This document shows positions 9,654 through 18,676 of a stretch of DNA of 64,000 nt, one piece after another. The stretch comes from Nitrosomonadales bacterium (lineage in GTDB: Bacteria; Pseudomonadota; Gammaproteobacteria; Burkholderiales; Gallionellaceae): positions 1,488,001 through 1,552,000 of the forward strand of contig JADJWO010000001.1 in NCBI GenBank assembly GCA_016716325.1, read 5' to 3'. Numbering within the stretch: position 1 is the stretch's first letter; every line of letters starts with the position of its first letter. The position numbers and the translations under genes are program-made. A model generated the notes under the pieces. It was not told the origin of the DNA and did not search any database. It saw only the letters and a program-made list of their open reading frames with translations.

Positions 9654-11678
9654 TCAGACCTTGAAGCCCTCGACCGAACCTTTCAGGTCGTTGGCCAGGC
9701 CGGTCAGCTGCGCGACGGAATTCGCCGTCAGGCGCGTACCTTCCGTAGTCTGTCCGGTAATTTTCAGAATGTCCTGCATCACTGTCGCCACCTCGCTGGC
9801 CATATCGGTCTGAACCTGGGTGGATACCGAAATACTGTTAATCAGTGTCGCCAGTTCGTTCGACACCTGCTCAATCTCCTTCAGCGACTGCCCCGCCACT
9901 TCGGACAGTTTGGCACCTTCCACCACACCCAAGGTGCTCTTTTCCATCGCCGCCACCGCATCATGGGTATCGCTCTGAATGGTCTTGACCAGCGCACCGA
10001 TCTGCCGAGTCGCCTCGGCAGAACGTTCCGCCAGACGTTGCACCTCTTCCGCCACCACCGAGAAGCCGCGCCCCGCCTCGCCGGCAGAAGCCGCCTGAAT
10101 GGCGGCATTCAACGCCAGCACGTTGGTCTGCTCGGTAATGTCCGAGATCAGGTCCACGATCTCGCCGATCTCCTGTGAACTTTCACCGAGCCGCTTGATA
10201 CGCTTCGAGGTTTCCTGGATCTGTTCGCGGATACCGTCCATACCGGCGATGGTATTACGCACCGCCTTGGCACCTTCCTCGGTTGCTGCAAGGGTGCGGC
10301 GCGCCACGCCAGCAGACTGTGAAGCGCTGGAGTCCACTTCCTGAATCGACTTGGTCATCAACTGCACCGACTCTCCTGCATCCTCGATTTCCCGCGCCTG
10401 CTTCTGCGCCGCATCGAGCAGACCCTTGGACACATCTTCCGCATCCTTGGTCGCACTACTCATCTGCTCGGCAGCCGCAGTGATACGTCCAACCAGCTTG
10501 CGCAATTCCTCGGTGGTGTAGTTCACCGAGTCGGCGATCGCGCCGGTAATGTCCTCGGTCACCGTCGCCCGGATCGTCAAATCGCCTTCCGCCAGATCGC
10601 TCAATTCGTTCATCAGGCGCAAAATCGCATCCTGGTTCTGTTTGTTGGATCGCTCCGCTTCCGCCGCACGGCGATGGGAATCTTCCAGATATTCCTTGGA
10701 AATCAGCAGCAGAAACAACAGCGTGAGACCGCCGGCCAGCAGCGCGACCGTACCGGAAATGCGCGACATCAGTGTGGTCTGGTAGGCCGAGACCAGCAGT
10801 TGCGCCTTGGCCAGCAGAATATCGGAGTCGACCAGGATGGCATTGGCGGCGGCCTTCGCCTCCACCAGGTTACGCGCTTGCGAAACCAGAATCTCGATAC
10901 TGTTGCGGTACGGCTCGAACAATGCCGTCGCCGCTTGCACGTTCGGATCGTCCGAGGGGAGCGCGAGCAACGCATCCTCTGCCGCGTAGGTATCAACGCC
11001 CAATTGCGCCAGCTGTTCCAGCGACACATCACTGGACAACATCTTCGCCGCGTCCTTGGCGATACGCTCCACCGCGAGGGACAAGCTGGTCGCCGCTACC
11101 TTCTGCTCCCCCTGGTAGCTGCTGACCATTTGTTGCGTCAAGCCGCGGAACTCTTCACTGGTATTATCGATCACCGTGATCGCACTACCCAGCGTCACCA
11201 GACCGGGGCGGCCGTTTTCCACCGCCTGCACATCCTGCATCGTCTTGTTCACACTGGTGGTCAGCGTACTCAGGGCGTCGCGGGCATCGCCACCGGTGGG
11301 CGGCAACGAGGCATCCCCCTTGTCCAACAATTCGATGACTTTGGACATATCCTGCTTGCTCTGCGTCAGACCATCAAAGGAATCCGAGTTGCCGGACAGG
11401 CTTAACTGGGTATCCTTTGCCAGCCGTTGCGACAACATCAGCAATTTACTGGACTCACCGACATAACGTGAGCTGTACCCGGCTTCGCGGTTGTTGATAT
11501 AGGCCCCGATCGCCGCCACGAGCATGCATAACACCGTCGCGCTACCCAGTATCTTCAGCTGTTGCGCGATCGACAAATGACCGATCAGTGGCAGACGGAT
11601 ATCGGCCGCCTTGGACGCATCGTCCGCGACGGTTTTTCTGAATTGTTTGAAACTGGGTAATTTCAGTTTGAATGCCAT
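9654..11678 (-). CDS. pilJ: PilJ methyl-accepting chemotaxis receptor of the Pil-Chp system
   Basis: A 674-residue receptor. A first membrane segment lies near residues 42-61, followed by a periplasmic region with PilJ-type helices, a second membrane segment near 300-322, a HAMP region (LAEGDLTIRATV), and a cytoplasmic signalling domain whose conserved tip (GRGFSVVAEEVQRLAE) is near residue 540. It would sense pilus-linked signals and control ChpA through PilI. The C-terminus ends soon after the signalling helices, without a CheR/CheB docking pentapeptide. It lies 28 bp after pilI and 21 bp before chpA. Confidence 0.95.
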   Translation of the reverse strand: MAFKLKLPSFKQFRKTVADDASKAADIRLPLIGHLSIAQQLKILGSATVLCMLVAAIGAYINNREAGYSSRYVGESSKLLMLSQRLAKDTQLSLSGNSDSFDGLTQSKQDMSKVIELLDKGDASLPPTGGDARDALSTLTTSVNKTMQDVQAVENGRPGLVTLGSAITVIDNTSEEFRGLTQQMVSSYQGEQKVAATSLSLAVERIAKDAAKMLSSDVSLEQLAQLGVDTYAAEDALLALPSDDPNVQAATALFEPYRNSIEILVSQARNLVEAKAAANAILVDSDILLAKAQLLVSAYQTTLMSRISGTVALLAGGLTLLFLLLISKEYLEDSHRRAAEAERSNKQNQDAILRLMNELSDLAEGDLTIRATVTEDITGAIADSVNYTTEELRKLVGRITAAAEQMSSATKDAEDVSKGLLDAAQKQAREIEDAGESVQLMTKSIQEVDSSASQSAGVARRTLAATEEGAKAVRNTIAGMDGIREQIQETSKRIKRLGESSQEIGEIVDLISDITEQTNVLALNAAIQAASAGEAGRGFSVVAEEVQRLAERSAEATRQIGALVKTIQSDTHDAVAAMEKSTLGVVEGAKLSEVAGQSLKEIEQVSNELATLINSISVSTQVQTDMASEVATVMQDILKITGQTTEGTRLTANSVAQLTGLANDLKGSVEGFKV

Positions 11679-11706
11679 GTTATTTTCCTCCCCCGAACGG
11701 GAATGA

Positions 11707-12201
11707 CTAAACGCCTACCTGCAAAAAATCCGGCTGCTCAAGCAAACCGACCACATCCAGCTTGCGCCATGAGACACCGCGCTCATCATGATACTCAACC
11801 TGACCTTCAGCTTCGCTTTGCTGCCAGTCGCGCACATCGCGCAAACCGAGCACGCGATCGACCAGCAAGGCGGCATTGAACGCATGGCGCCCCGCGACCA
11901 GCAACACGCGATTAGCGATATCCCCGGTTGCTTCACCCCGATGCTGATAAGTGGCCATATCGGCAATGCAAAACAGATTGCCGCGCACATTGGCAACACC
12001 GCGGAACCACGCCTTGCACAGCGGGACCGGGGTCAGCGGCGGCAGTGTCAGCACCTCGCTGATGTCAACCATGTCCACCAGCCAGTTCTGTCCGGCGATC
12101 TGCACACCCAGCGACGACAATTGTTCGCTGGCGCGCCCCTTGTCCTGCATGCGATCGCTCAGGCTTTGTTGAAACTCGCGCAGATTAAGGCGTTTTGCCA
12201 T
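11707..12201 (-). CDS. pilI: PilI CheW-like adaptor
   Basis: A 164-residue single CheW-domain protein (QIAGQNWLVDMVDISEVL, then WFRGVANVRGNLFCIADM). It should couple the PilJ receptor to the ChpA kinase at the inner membrane. Its place between pilH and pilJ is the canonical Pil-Chp order, with gaps of 17 and 28 bp to its neighbours. Confidence 0.93.
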   Translation of the reverse strand: MAKRLNLREFQQSLSDRMQDKGRASEQLSSLGVQIAGQNWLVDMVDISEVLTLPPLTPVPLCKAWFRGVANVRGNLFCIADMATYQHRGEATGDIANRVLLVAGRHAFNAALLVDRVLGLRDVRDWQQSEAEGQVEYHDERGVSWRKLDVVGLLEQPDFLQVGV

Positions 12202-12218
12202 GATGATTCAGGTTTGCG

Positions 12219-12584
12219 TCAGTTGAGTTTTGCAATCTTGCTGAGCAAATCTGCCGCGTCGATCGGCTTGACCACATAATCCTTCGCGCCCTGGCGGATG
12301 CCCCAGAGCTTGTCGGTGTCCTGATCCTTGGTGGTGCAGATCAGAACCGGGATATGCTGGGTCTCCGGATCCTTGGTGATTGCGCGGGTAGCCTGAAAGC
12401 CGTTCAACCCGGGCATCACCACATCCATGATGATCAGATCCGGTTTGTCACGCTTGGACTGAGCCACGCCGGACTCGCCGTCCATGGCGAAGGAAACCTC
12501 GAAACCCTGTTTGGTCAAAACCTCGCCCATGATATGGCGCTCGGTTGCCGAATCGTCCACGACCAGTATTTTTTTGATTGCCAT
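12219..12584 (-). CDS. pilH: PilH response regulator
   Basis: A 121-residue stand-alone receiver domain. The acidic pocket (VVDDS), phosphoacceptor Asp in IIMDVVMPGLNGFQATR and the switch Lys in VVKPIDAADLL are all present. There is no output domain. In Pil-Chp systems PilH is linked to pilus retraction or to acting as a phosphate sink. It starts 4 bp after pilG. Confidence 0.95.
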   Translation of the reverse strand: MAIKKILVVDDSATERHIMGEVLTKQGFEVSFAMDGESGVAQSKRDKPDLIIMDVVMPGLNGFQATRAITKDPETQHIPVLICTTKDQDTDKLWGIRQGAKDYVVKPIDAADLLSKIAKLN

Positions 12585-12588
12585 CGTT

Positions 12589-12987
12589 CTATTCCTTTAT
12601 TTGCTGTGTGTGTGTAATGACCGCCTCGATCAGGCTTTTTTTGTTGAAAGGCTTGATCAGATACTGATCAGAACCGACCAGCTTGCCACGCGCGCGGTCA
12701 AACAGCGTGTCCTTGCTGGTCAACATGACTACCGGGGTGTTTTTGAAACTCTTGTGGTTTTTGATCAGCGCGCATGTCTGATAGCCATCCAGACGCGGCA
12801 TCATCACGTCGACGAAGATGATATCGGGTTTGTTGTCGACCACCTTGGACAAGCCGTCAAAGCCGTCCTCGGCCAGGATGACCTGACAGCCCGCCTGCGA
12901 CAGGAATATCTCGCCGCTACGCCGGATGGTGTTGCTGTCATCGATCAGCACCACCTTCACTCCCGACAATGGCTGGTTCTCATTCAA
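12589..12987 (-). CDS. pilG: PilG response regulator
   Basis: A 132-residue single-domain receiver with VVLIDDSNTIRRSGE, phosphoacceptor Asp in FVDVMMPRLDGYQTCALIK and Lys in YLIKPFNKKSL. The MMPRLDGYQTCALIKN stretch is characteristic of PilG rather than PilH. It is the first gene of the Pil-Chp operon, so the operon promoter should lie in the 100 bp between it and trkH. PilG is generally tied to pilus extension. Confidence 0.95.
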   Translation of the reverse strand: MNENQPLSGVKVVLIDDSNTIRRSGEIFLSQAGCQVILAEDGFDGLSKVVDNKPDIIFVDVMMPRLDGYQTCALIKNHKSFKNTPVVMLTSKDTLFDRARGKLVGSDQYLIKPFNKKSLIEAVITHTQQIKE

Positions 12988-13087
12988 CTCGCACGCTCCC
13001 TACTGGCACTGAAGTGCTCTAATCAACTGCAATGAAAAGCCCTAGGCAACAATCGTAACGCATCTCGTCCGTGCTGTCATGGCGTAT

Positions 13088-14548
13088 TTAACGCCGCCAG
13101 AATTGCGGAGTGAAAAGGATCAGCACGGTAAAGATTTCCAGCCGCCCGACCAGCATGCCGAACGTGCATATCCAGGTCTGGAAATCGGTCAATCCCTGAT
13201 AGTTGCTCGCCGGCCCCACCGTCCCCAGCCCGGGGCCAAAATTGTTGACGCAGGCCAGCACCGCGGTAAATGCCGAGACGAAATCCATGCCGCTGATCAG
13301 CAAAATGAAAGTCAGCGTAGCGATGGTCATGAAATACAGGAAGATAAAACCCAGCACGGCGAACACGATATTGTTCGGCACGACCTGGCCACCGATCTTC
13401 ATCGGATTCACCGCTGCCGGATGCAGCAGCTTGATGAATTCGCGCCCTGCCTGATTGAACAACACCAGCGTGCGCATCATCTTGATGCCGCCGCCGGTAG
13501 AGCCGGAACTGGCTGCGATGCAGCCAATGAACAACATCCATAACGGCGCAAAGATCGGCCATTGATTGTAGTCTGCACTGGTAAACCCGGAACTCGCCCC
13601 GATCGAAACCACGTTGAAGCTGGCATGGCGAAGCGCCGTCATGAATTCCGGATATACACCGTTCCACCACAGGAAGAAAGCGATCCCGAAACAACTCGAC
13701 AGGATGATGCCGAGCGCCGCCTTGGCTTCCGTATCCCGCAGATACAGATGCACGGCCTTATGGCGCCAGACGAGGAAATGCGTGGCGAAGTTGATCACCG
13801 CGAACAGCATGAACACGATCATCACGAATTCGATCAGCGGAGAATTGAAATATCCGACGCTGGCATCATGGGTGGAGAACCCGCCCAGACCCATCGTGGA
13901 AAAGCCGTGGCACACGGCATCCAGCCAGTCCATGCCGGCCCAATTCAGCGCACCGATGCAAAGCAGGGTAATGGCCACATAGACGATCCACAAGTTACGT
14001 GCGGTATCCGCGATGCGCGGGGTAAGCGCGGACTCCTTCATCGGCCCCGGCGTCTCCGCCTTGAACAGCTGCCGTCCGCCGATCCCGAGCAACGGCAACA
14101 CCGCCACGGCCAGGACGATGACGCCCAAGCCGCCCAACCATTGCAATTCATGCCGCCAGATGTTGATGGACGGCGGCAGATTGTCCAGGCCGGTCAGCAC
14201 CGTTGCGCCGGTGGTGGTCATGGCTGACATGGTCTCGAAATACGCGTCGGTCAGCGAGAGTCCGGGTATCACCAGCAGCAGAGGGATCGAGCCGAACAGC
14301 GGCATGGCCGTCCACATCACCACCACCAGCAGGTAGCCGTGACGGATCGACAGTTCGCCCTTGTAATGTCTGGTCAACAACCACAGCAATATGCCGGCCG
14401 CCGCCGTCCACAGCATCGCCAGCAGGAAATTCAACAGCATCGCGTCATTCGAATAGATCAGTGCTGTGGCTATCGGCATGACATAGGTCATGCTGAACAT
14501 CACCAACAACAACCCGAGCGCATGCAGAACGGTCAGAGTGCGTATCAT
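13088..14548 (-). CDS. trkH: Trk potassium uptake membrane subunit TrkH
   Basis: A 486-residue polytopic membrane protein of the TrkH/KtrB family, with repeated pore-loop sequences such as MTTTGATVLTGLD, FSTMGLGGFSTHD and SIGASSGFTSADYN that form the K+ selectivity filter. It imports K+ under control of TrkA. Its ATG follows the trkA stop with no spacer base, so the two are translationally coupled. Confidence 0.95.
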   Translation of the reverse strand: MIRTLTVLHALGLLLVMFSMTYVMPIATALIYSNDAMLLNFLLAMLWTAAAGILLWLLTRHYKGELSIRHGYLLVVVMWTAMPLFGSIPLLLVIPGLSLTDAYFETMSAMTTTGATVLTGLDNLPPSINIWRHELQWLGGLGVIVLAVAVLPLLGIGGRQLFKAETPGPMKESALTPRIADTARNLWIVYVAITLLCIGALNWAGMDWLDAVCHGFSTMGLGGFSTHDASVGYFNSPLIEFVMIVFMLFAVINFATHFLVWRHKAVHLYLRDTEAKAALGIILSSCFGIAFFLWWNGVYPEFMTALRHASFNVVSIGASSGFTSADYNQWPIFAPLWMLFIGCIAASSGSTGGGIKMMRTLVLFNQAGREFIKLLHPAAVNPMKIGGQVVPNNIVFAVLGFIFLYFMTIATLTFILLISGMDFVSAFTAVLACVNNFGPGLGTVGPASNYQGLTDFQTWICTFGMLVGRLEIFTVLILFTPQFWRR

Positions 14549-15922
14549 TTAGAAAAATCCGATGCTGACCTGGAACAGTTTCTCGATCTTCTGCACCATC
14601 TTCTTGTCGATGACGAACACGATGACATGGTCATCCGCCTCGATCACGGTATCGTGGTGGCCCATGATGACTTCGTCGCCCCGCACCAGCGCGCCGATGG
14701 TCGCGCCTTTGGGTAGATCGATCTCGTCGATGCGCCGACCGACCACATGGGACGATTTGCGGTCACCGTGTACGATCAGCTCCAGCGCCTCTGCGGCACC
14801 GCGCCGCAGCGAATGCACCGCCTCCACATCGCCCTGCCGCACATAAGCCAGCAGGGAACCGATGGTGACATGCGCCGGAGACAACGCAATGTCTATCTTG
14901 CCGCCCTGCACCAGACCGACATAGGCGCTGCGGTTGATCAGCGCGATCACCTTGTGTGCCCCGCCCTGTTTGGCCAGCAACGCGGACATGATGTTGTTTT
15001 CGTCGTCGTTGGTCAGTGCGCAGAACACGTCCACCTCGCCGACATGTTCCTGTTGCAGCAATTTCTCATCCGTGCCGTCGCCGTTCAACACCAGCGTATT
15101 GCTCAATTCGCCGGCCAGCCTTTCACAGGATCTCTTGTTGTATTCGATCAGTTTGACCTGGTAATCATGCTCCAGCGACTTGGCCAGGCGGCGACCGATA
15201 TTGCCGCCGCCGACGATCATCACCCGCTTGCTGGGCTTGTCCAGACTGCGCATTTCCTTGAGCACACTGCGAATATTGCCGGCGGCGGCAATGAAAAATA
15301 TCTCGTCGCCCGCCTCGACCACGGTATCGCCCTCCGGAATGATCGGGCTGTCCTTGCGGAAGATCGCCGCGACGCGTGCATCCACCTGTGGCATGTGGGT
15401 GCGCAGCAGGTTCAGTTGCGAACCGACCAGCGGGCCGCCCTCGAAAGCGCGTACCGCCACCAGCGAAGCCTTGCCCCCGGCAAATTCCAGCACTTGCAAG
15501 GCCTCCGGGAACTCGATCAGCTTGGTGATGTACTCGGTGAGGATCTGTTCTGGACAGATCGAGAAATCGACGCAGAAATTATCCGGGCCGAATACCTCCG
15601 GGCGGGCCAGAAAATCCGCGGTGCGGATTCGCGCGATACGCGTCGGCGTGTTGTAAAGGCTGGCGGCCAGCTTGCAGGCCACCAGGTTGACCTCATCGCT
15701 CTGCGTCACCGCCAGCAGCATGTCGGTATCGGCGATCCCGGCCTGTTCGAGAATCGAAGGGTGAGCCGCATTGCCGGTCATGGTGCGCAGATCCAGCCGA
15801 TCCTGCAGCTGGCGCAATTTCTCGCCGTCGTGATCCACGATGGTGATATCGTTGGCTTCGCCGACCAGGCTTTCCGCCACCGTTGAACCGACCTGCCCCG
15901 CACCAAGTATCAAGATCTTCAA
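14549..15922 (-). CDS. trkA: Trk potassium uptake regulatory subunit TrkA
   Basis: A 457-residue cytoplasmic protein with two tandem RCK modules, each opening with a nucleotide-binding glycine motif (ILGAGQVGSTVAESL at the N-terminus and MIVGGGNIGRRLAKSL near the middle) followed by an acidic ribose-binding residue (VDHD, IEYN). It gates TrkH in response to NAD(H) or ATP. It starts 15 bp after the inositol monophosphatase gene and abuts trkH. Confidence 0.96.
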   Translation of the reverse strand: MKILILGAGQVGSTVAESLVGEANDITIVDHDGEKLRQLQDRLDLRTMTGNAAHPSILEQAGIADTDMLLAVTQSDEVNLVACKLAASLYNTPTRIARIRTADFLARPEVFGPDNFCVDFSICPEQILTEYITKLIEFPEALQVLEFAGGKASLVAVRAFEGGPLVGSQLNLLRTHMPQVDARVAAIFRKDSPIIPEGDTVVEAGDEIFFIAAAGNIRSVLKEMRSLDKPSKRVMIVGGGNIGRRLAKSLEHDYQVKLIEYNKRSCERLAGELSNTLVLNGDGTDEKLLQQEHVGEVDVFCALTNDDENNIMSALLAKQGGAHKVIALINRSAYVGLVQGGKIDIALSPAHVTIGSLLAYVRQGDVEAVHSLRRGAAEALELIVHGDRKSSHVVGRRIDEIDLPKGATIGALVRGDEVIMGHHDTVIEADDHVIVFVIDKKMVQKIEKLFQVSIGFF

Positions 15923-15937
15923 AGCCGTCTCCCCGGG

Positions 15938-16729
15938 CTACAGTTGCGCGCGTATCCAGTGCTTCCACGCGTCGAACAATTCTTCATTGCGCGCCGCGAT
16001 CACCGAGCGATGCCAGATATCGCCCAGCACAAAATCATCGTTTTCGATGCAGCAAACATGTCCGCCCGCTTCCCACAGGATCAATGTGCCGGCGGCATAA
16101 TCCCAGAGTTTCTGACCGCCGTGCAAATATACGTCATAACGTCCGGCGGCGGTATAACACCAGTCCAGCGCACTGGCGCCAAAATTGCGCTGCGAGGCAT
16201 AGGGTGGACAGGTCGCCAGTTGCGCGACCAGCTTAGTACCCAACCGTTTCAGATCGACGTTTGCCAGCGCCTGCCCCAGCGACTCGACCGTTTCGCGCCC
16301 GAGCAGTTTTTCACCGTTCAGGAACGCCCCCTTGCCCTGTTCGGCGGCAAATACCTCATCGGCTACCGGATCGTACACCACGCCCAGCACGCTCTTGCCT
16401 TCGCGCAACAACGCGACGGAAACCGCAAAATACGGCAGGCCGTGCACGAAATTGGACGTGCCGTCGATCGGATCGATGCACCACATCCCTTCGCTGCCTG
16501 ATGACCATGCCGCCTGCTGTTCGTCGGCAGACATCTCTTCGCCCAGCACCGGCAAGTCAAAAATGCTCTGCAGCCTCCGGGTCAGCGCCTGTTGCGCTGC
16601 AGTATCCGCCTCGGTGCAGAGACTGCCGTCGCTTTTGCGCTGGTGCGCCACCTTGCGGTAGCGCGGCATGATCTCTTCCGAAGCAACCAGCTTCACGGCA
16701 GCGACCACCGCCTTGAGCGTGGCGCTCAT
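15938..16729 (-). CDS. inositol monophosphatase family protein
   Basis: About 263 residues of the IMPase/SuhB/CysQ superfamily. The metal-binding motif WCIDPIDGTSNFVHGLP and the second motif WDYAAGTLILWEAGG are intact, and GEEM supplies the upstream Glu. Substrate could be inositol phosphate, 3'-phosphoadenosine 5'-phosphate or another sugar phosphate. I chose ATG 16729, where the family similarity starts. GTG codons upstream (to 16768) would overlap the previous gene by 19 bp and cannot be excluded; no good ribosome-binding site decides it. Confidence 0.88.
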   Translation of the reverse strand: MSATLKAVVAAVKLVASEEIMPRYRKVAHQRKSDGSLCTEADTAAQQALTRRLQSIFDLPVLGEEMSADEQQAAWSSGSEGMWCIDPIDGTSNFVHGLPYFAVSVALLREGKSVLGVVYDPVADEVFAAEQGKGAFLNGEKLLGRETVESLGQALANVDLKRLGTKLVAQLATCPPYASQRNFGASALDWCYTAAGRYDVYLHGGQKLWDYAAGTLILWEAGGHVCCIENDDFVLGDIWHRSVIAARNEELFDAWKHWIRAQL

Positions 16730-16749
16730 GCCGCGGGCGCCCGTACGCG

Positions 16750-17307
16750 TCACGTCTCGTCTTTCCACTTGATCGAACAGCCCATACTGGCGATCTGCTC
16801 GCGCGGCCCCTGGCCGGTCTGCGCCACTTGCAGCATGGCATTGAACAGGTCGCGCGGCGCATCAGGCACGGCCTCCTTGCGCGACGCATCCAGCCGCCCG
16901 CGATATTGCAGCTCCAGTTTCGCATTGAAGCCGAAGAAATCCGGCGTGCATACCGCGCCGTACTCCTTGGCGACCTGCTGCGTCTCGTCCCACACGTAAG
17001 GAAAGGGGTAACCGTACTGTTGCGCGACCAGCTTCATGTTATCGAACGAATCCTCCGCGTATTCCGAGGGATCGTTGGACATGATGGCGATGCTGTTGAT
17101 GCCGTGTTGCTGCAGCTCGAGCGTATCGCGCACCAGCCGGTCGCGGATCGATTTCACGTAGGGGCAGTGATTGCAGATGAACATCACCAGCAGGCCGTTG
17201 CTGCCGCGTGCGCTGGCCAGGCTGTACCGCTTGCCGTCCACGCCCGGCAGATCGAAATCGCGGGCCTTCCAGCCAAAATCGCAAAGGGGTGGTTGCAGAC
17301 TCACCAT
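16750..17307 (-). CDS. thioredoxin-fold (AhpC/TSA-type redoxin) protein
   Basis: A 185-residue cytoplasmic redoxin without signal peptide. The FICNHCPYVK motif carries a CxxC-type pair and DGKRYSLASARG is the usual entry to the fold; TPDFFGFN contains the cis-Pro. A third conserved Cys lies near the C-terminus (MGCSIKWK). It likely acts as a thiol oxidoreductase or peroxidase, substrate unknown. An AGGAG site 6 bases before ATG 17307 supports the start. It is the first gene of the leftward group redoxin-IMPase-trkA-trkH. Confidence 0.85.
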   Translation of the reverse strand: MVSLQPPLCDFGWKARDFDLPGVDGKRYSLASARGSNGLLVMFICNHCPYVKSIRDRLVRDTLELQQHGINSIAIMSNDPSEYAEDSFDNMKLVAQQYGYPFPYVWDETQQVAKEYGAVCTPDFFGFNAKLELQYRGRLDASRKEAVPDAPRDLFNAMLQVAQTGQGPREQIASMGCSIKWKDET

Positions 17308-17316
17308 GACAAACTC

Positions 17317-17346
17317 CTGACATCATTTTCGGAGGCGTTATATTAT
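17317..17346 (+). promoter_or_regulatory. candidate sigma-70 promoter for rsmE
   Basis: CTGACA (17317-17322) and TATTAT (17341-17346) are spaced 18 bp apart in the divergent gap upstream of rsmE. Pattern match only. Confidence 0.45.
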
Positions 17347-17394
17347 CACGCGCACCTTGCCGACAACCCGGCCCGAGATGAAGGTTATTGACTG

Positions 17395-18126
17395 ATGCCG
17401 CGTTTTTATTGCCCACCGCCGCTGCCGTCCGGCGGCTCGTTCGAGCTGCCGCCGGACGCGGCCCACCATGCCGCACGCGTGCTGCGCCTGCGCGAAAAGG
17501 ATCGCATTGAAATCTTCGATGGTCTCGGCAACGGGTGTCGGGGCGTGATTGCCGAACTGAATGGCAAGCGCGTGCTCGTCGGCGCGATACAACCAACCGT
17601 CGCCGACCGCGAATCACCGTTGAAGGTCATGCTGGCGCAAGCCATGTCCAGCAGCGAAAAGATGGACTGGGTGGTGCAGAAGGCCACCGAACTCGGCGTC
17701 TCGGAAATCCAGCCCCTGAATACCGAACGCAGCGTCGCCAGACTATCCGCCGAACGGATCGGCAAACGCATGGAACACTGGAATCAGGTTGCCATCTCGG
17801 CCTGCGAACAATGCGGGCGCAACGTATTGCCCATCATCCACGCGCCACTGGACATCATGGCGTGGTTGCGACAGGCACAGGAAGCATCGGACACGAAATT
17901 CATTCTGCTACCGCAAAGCGAGGTCTCGCTGCATCATCAGGCCGAGCCTGCGGGCAGGGTGGTATTGCTGATCGGCGCGGAAGGCGGCTTTACCGAAGCC
18001 GAGAGCGGCAGCGCGTTGCAAAGCGGTTTCACGGCGGTCCGGCTGGGGGGGCGCGTGTTGCGCACCGAGACCGCCGCCATTGCGGGACTCGCCGCGCTGC
18101 AAACCCTGTGGGGAGATTTTATTTAA
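17395..18126 (+). CDS. rsmE: 16S rRNA (uracil-1498 N3)-methyltransferase RsmE
   Basis: A 243-residue SPOUT-class methyltransferase that methylates U1498 of 16S rRNA. The knot motifs LLIGAEGGFTEAE and VRLGGRVLRTETA that bind S-adenosylmethionine are intact near the C-terminus, and the N-terminal PUA-like part starts with HHAARVLRLREKD. Length matches the family. It is divergent from the redoxin gene, with an 87-bp shared promoter region. Confidence 0.96.
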   Translation: MPRFYCPPPLPSGGSFELPPDAAHHAARVLRLREKDRIEIFDGLGNGCRGVIAELNGKRVLVGAIQPTVADRESPLKVMLAQAMSSSEKMDWVVQKATELGVSEIQPLNTERSVARLSAERIGKRMEHWNQVAISACEQCGRNVLPIIHAPLDIMAWLRQAQEASDTKFILLPQSEVSLHHQAEPAGRVVLLIGAEGGFTEAESGSALQSGFTAVRLGGRVLRTETAAIAGLAALQTLWGDFI

Positions 18127-18221
18127 CCCCGAAGACACGAAGTTTTTCATGGCAGATATGGTCTCTTCGTGATTTTCGTGAACTTCGTCGTGAGATGTAT
18201 TTTTTACCAAAGGAAATCATC

Positions 18222-18407
18222 ATGCCCTACGTAAACATCCGCATCGCCGGCAACCTCACGCGCGACCAGAAAGCCAGAATCGCCGAGGAGATCACCGATA
18301 CGCTCGAGCGCATCGCGCTCAAGCCGAAGTCGTATACCTACATCGCATTCGACGAACTGCCCGACGAGAACTGGGCGATTGCGGGCAAGCTGCTCGATGA
18401 AGAGTAA
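18222..18407 (+). CDS. 4-oxalocrotonate tautomerase family protein
   Basis: A 61-residue protein starting MPYVNIRIAG; after Met removal, Pro1 is the catalytic base of this family. An AAAGGAA site about 8 bases upstream supports ATG 18222. Substrate cannot be inferred; many small tautomerases of this kind are not part of catechol pathways, and no such pathway is nearby. A truncated second copy of its 3' half follows 56 bases downstream. Confidence 0.88.
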   Translation: MPYVNIRIAGNLTRDQKARIAEEITDTLERIALKPKSYTYIAFDELPDENWAIAGKLLDEE

Positions 18408-18462
18408 TGTATACGCGGCTGTTCCCGCACCAGCGGGCTTCGCCCCACCGTGTCACAACCGC

Positions 18463-18537
18463 TACACCTACATCGCATTCGACGAATTGCCCGACGAGAA
18501 CCGGGCGATTGCGGGCAAGCTACTTGACGAAAGTTGA
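18463..18537 (+). pseudogene. truncated tandem copy of the tautomerase 3' end
   Basis: This stretch encodes YTYIAFDELPDENRAIAGKL and stops at TGA 18535-18537, matching the last 23 codons of the upstream tautomerase with a few substitutions. It has no start codon or ribosome-binding site. The motif CGGCTGTTC follows both stops, so the duplicated unit included 3' flanking DNA. It is a remnant of a tandem duplication of roughly 125 bp. Confidence 0.85.
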
Positions 18538-18676
18538 GCCGGCACGGCTGTTCGGTTACTGCATCATGCATTCGTTGTTGCCGGCTCCGCCGGCGGCTGG
18601 CGGATCATTCCCCGATGACAGTTGCTAGATGGGGAATAGCGCGGCATCATGCACGTATTCGAACAGGGAGATCCCC

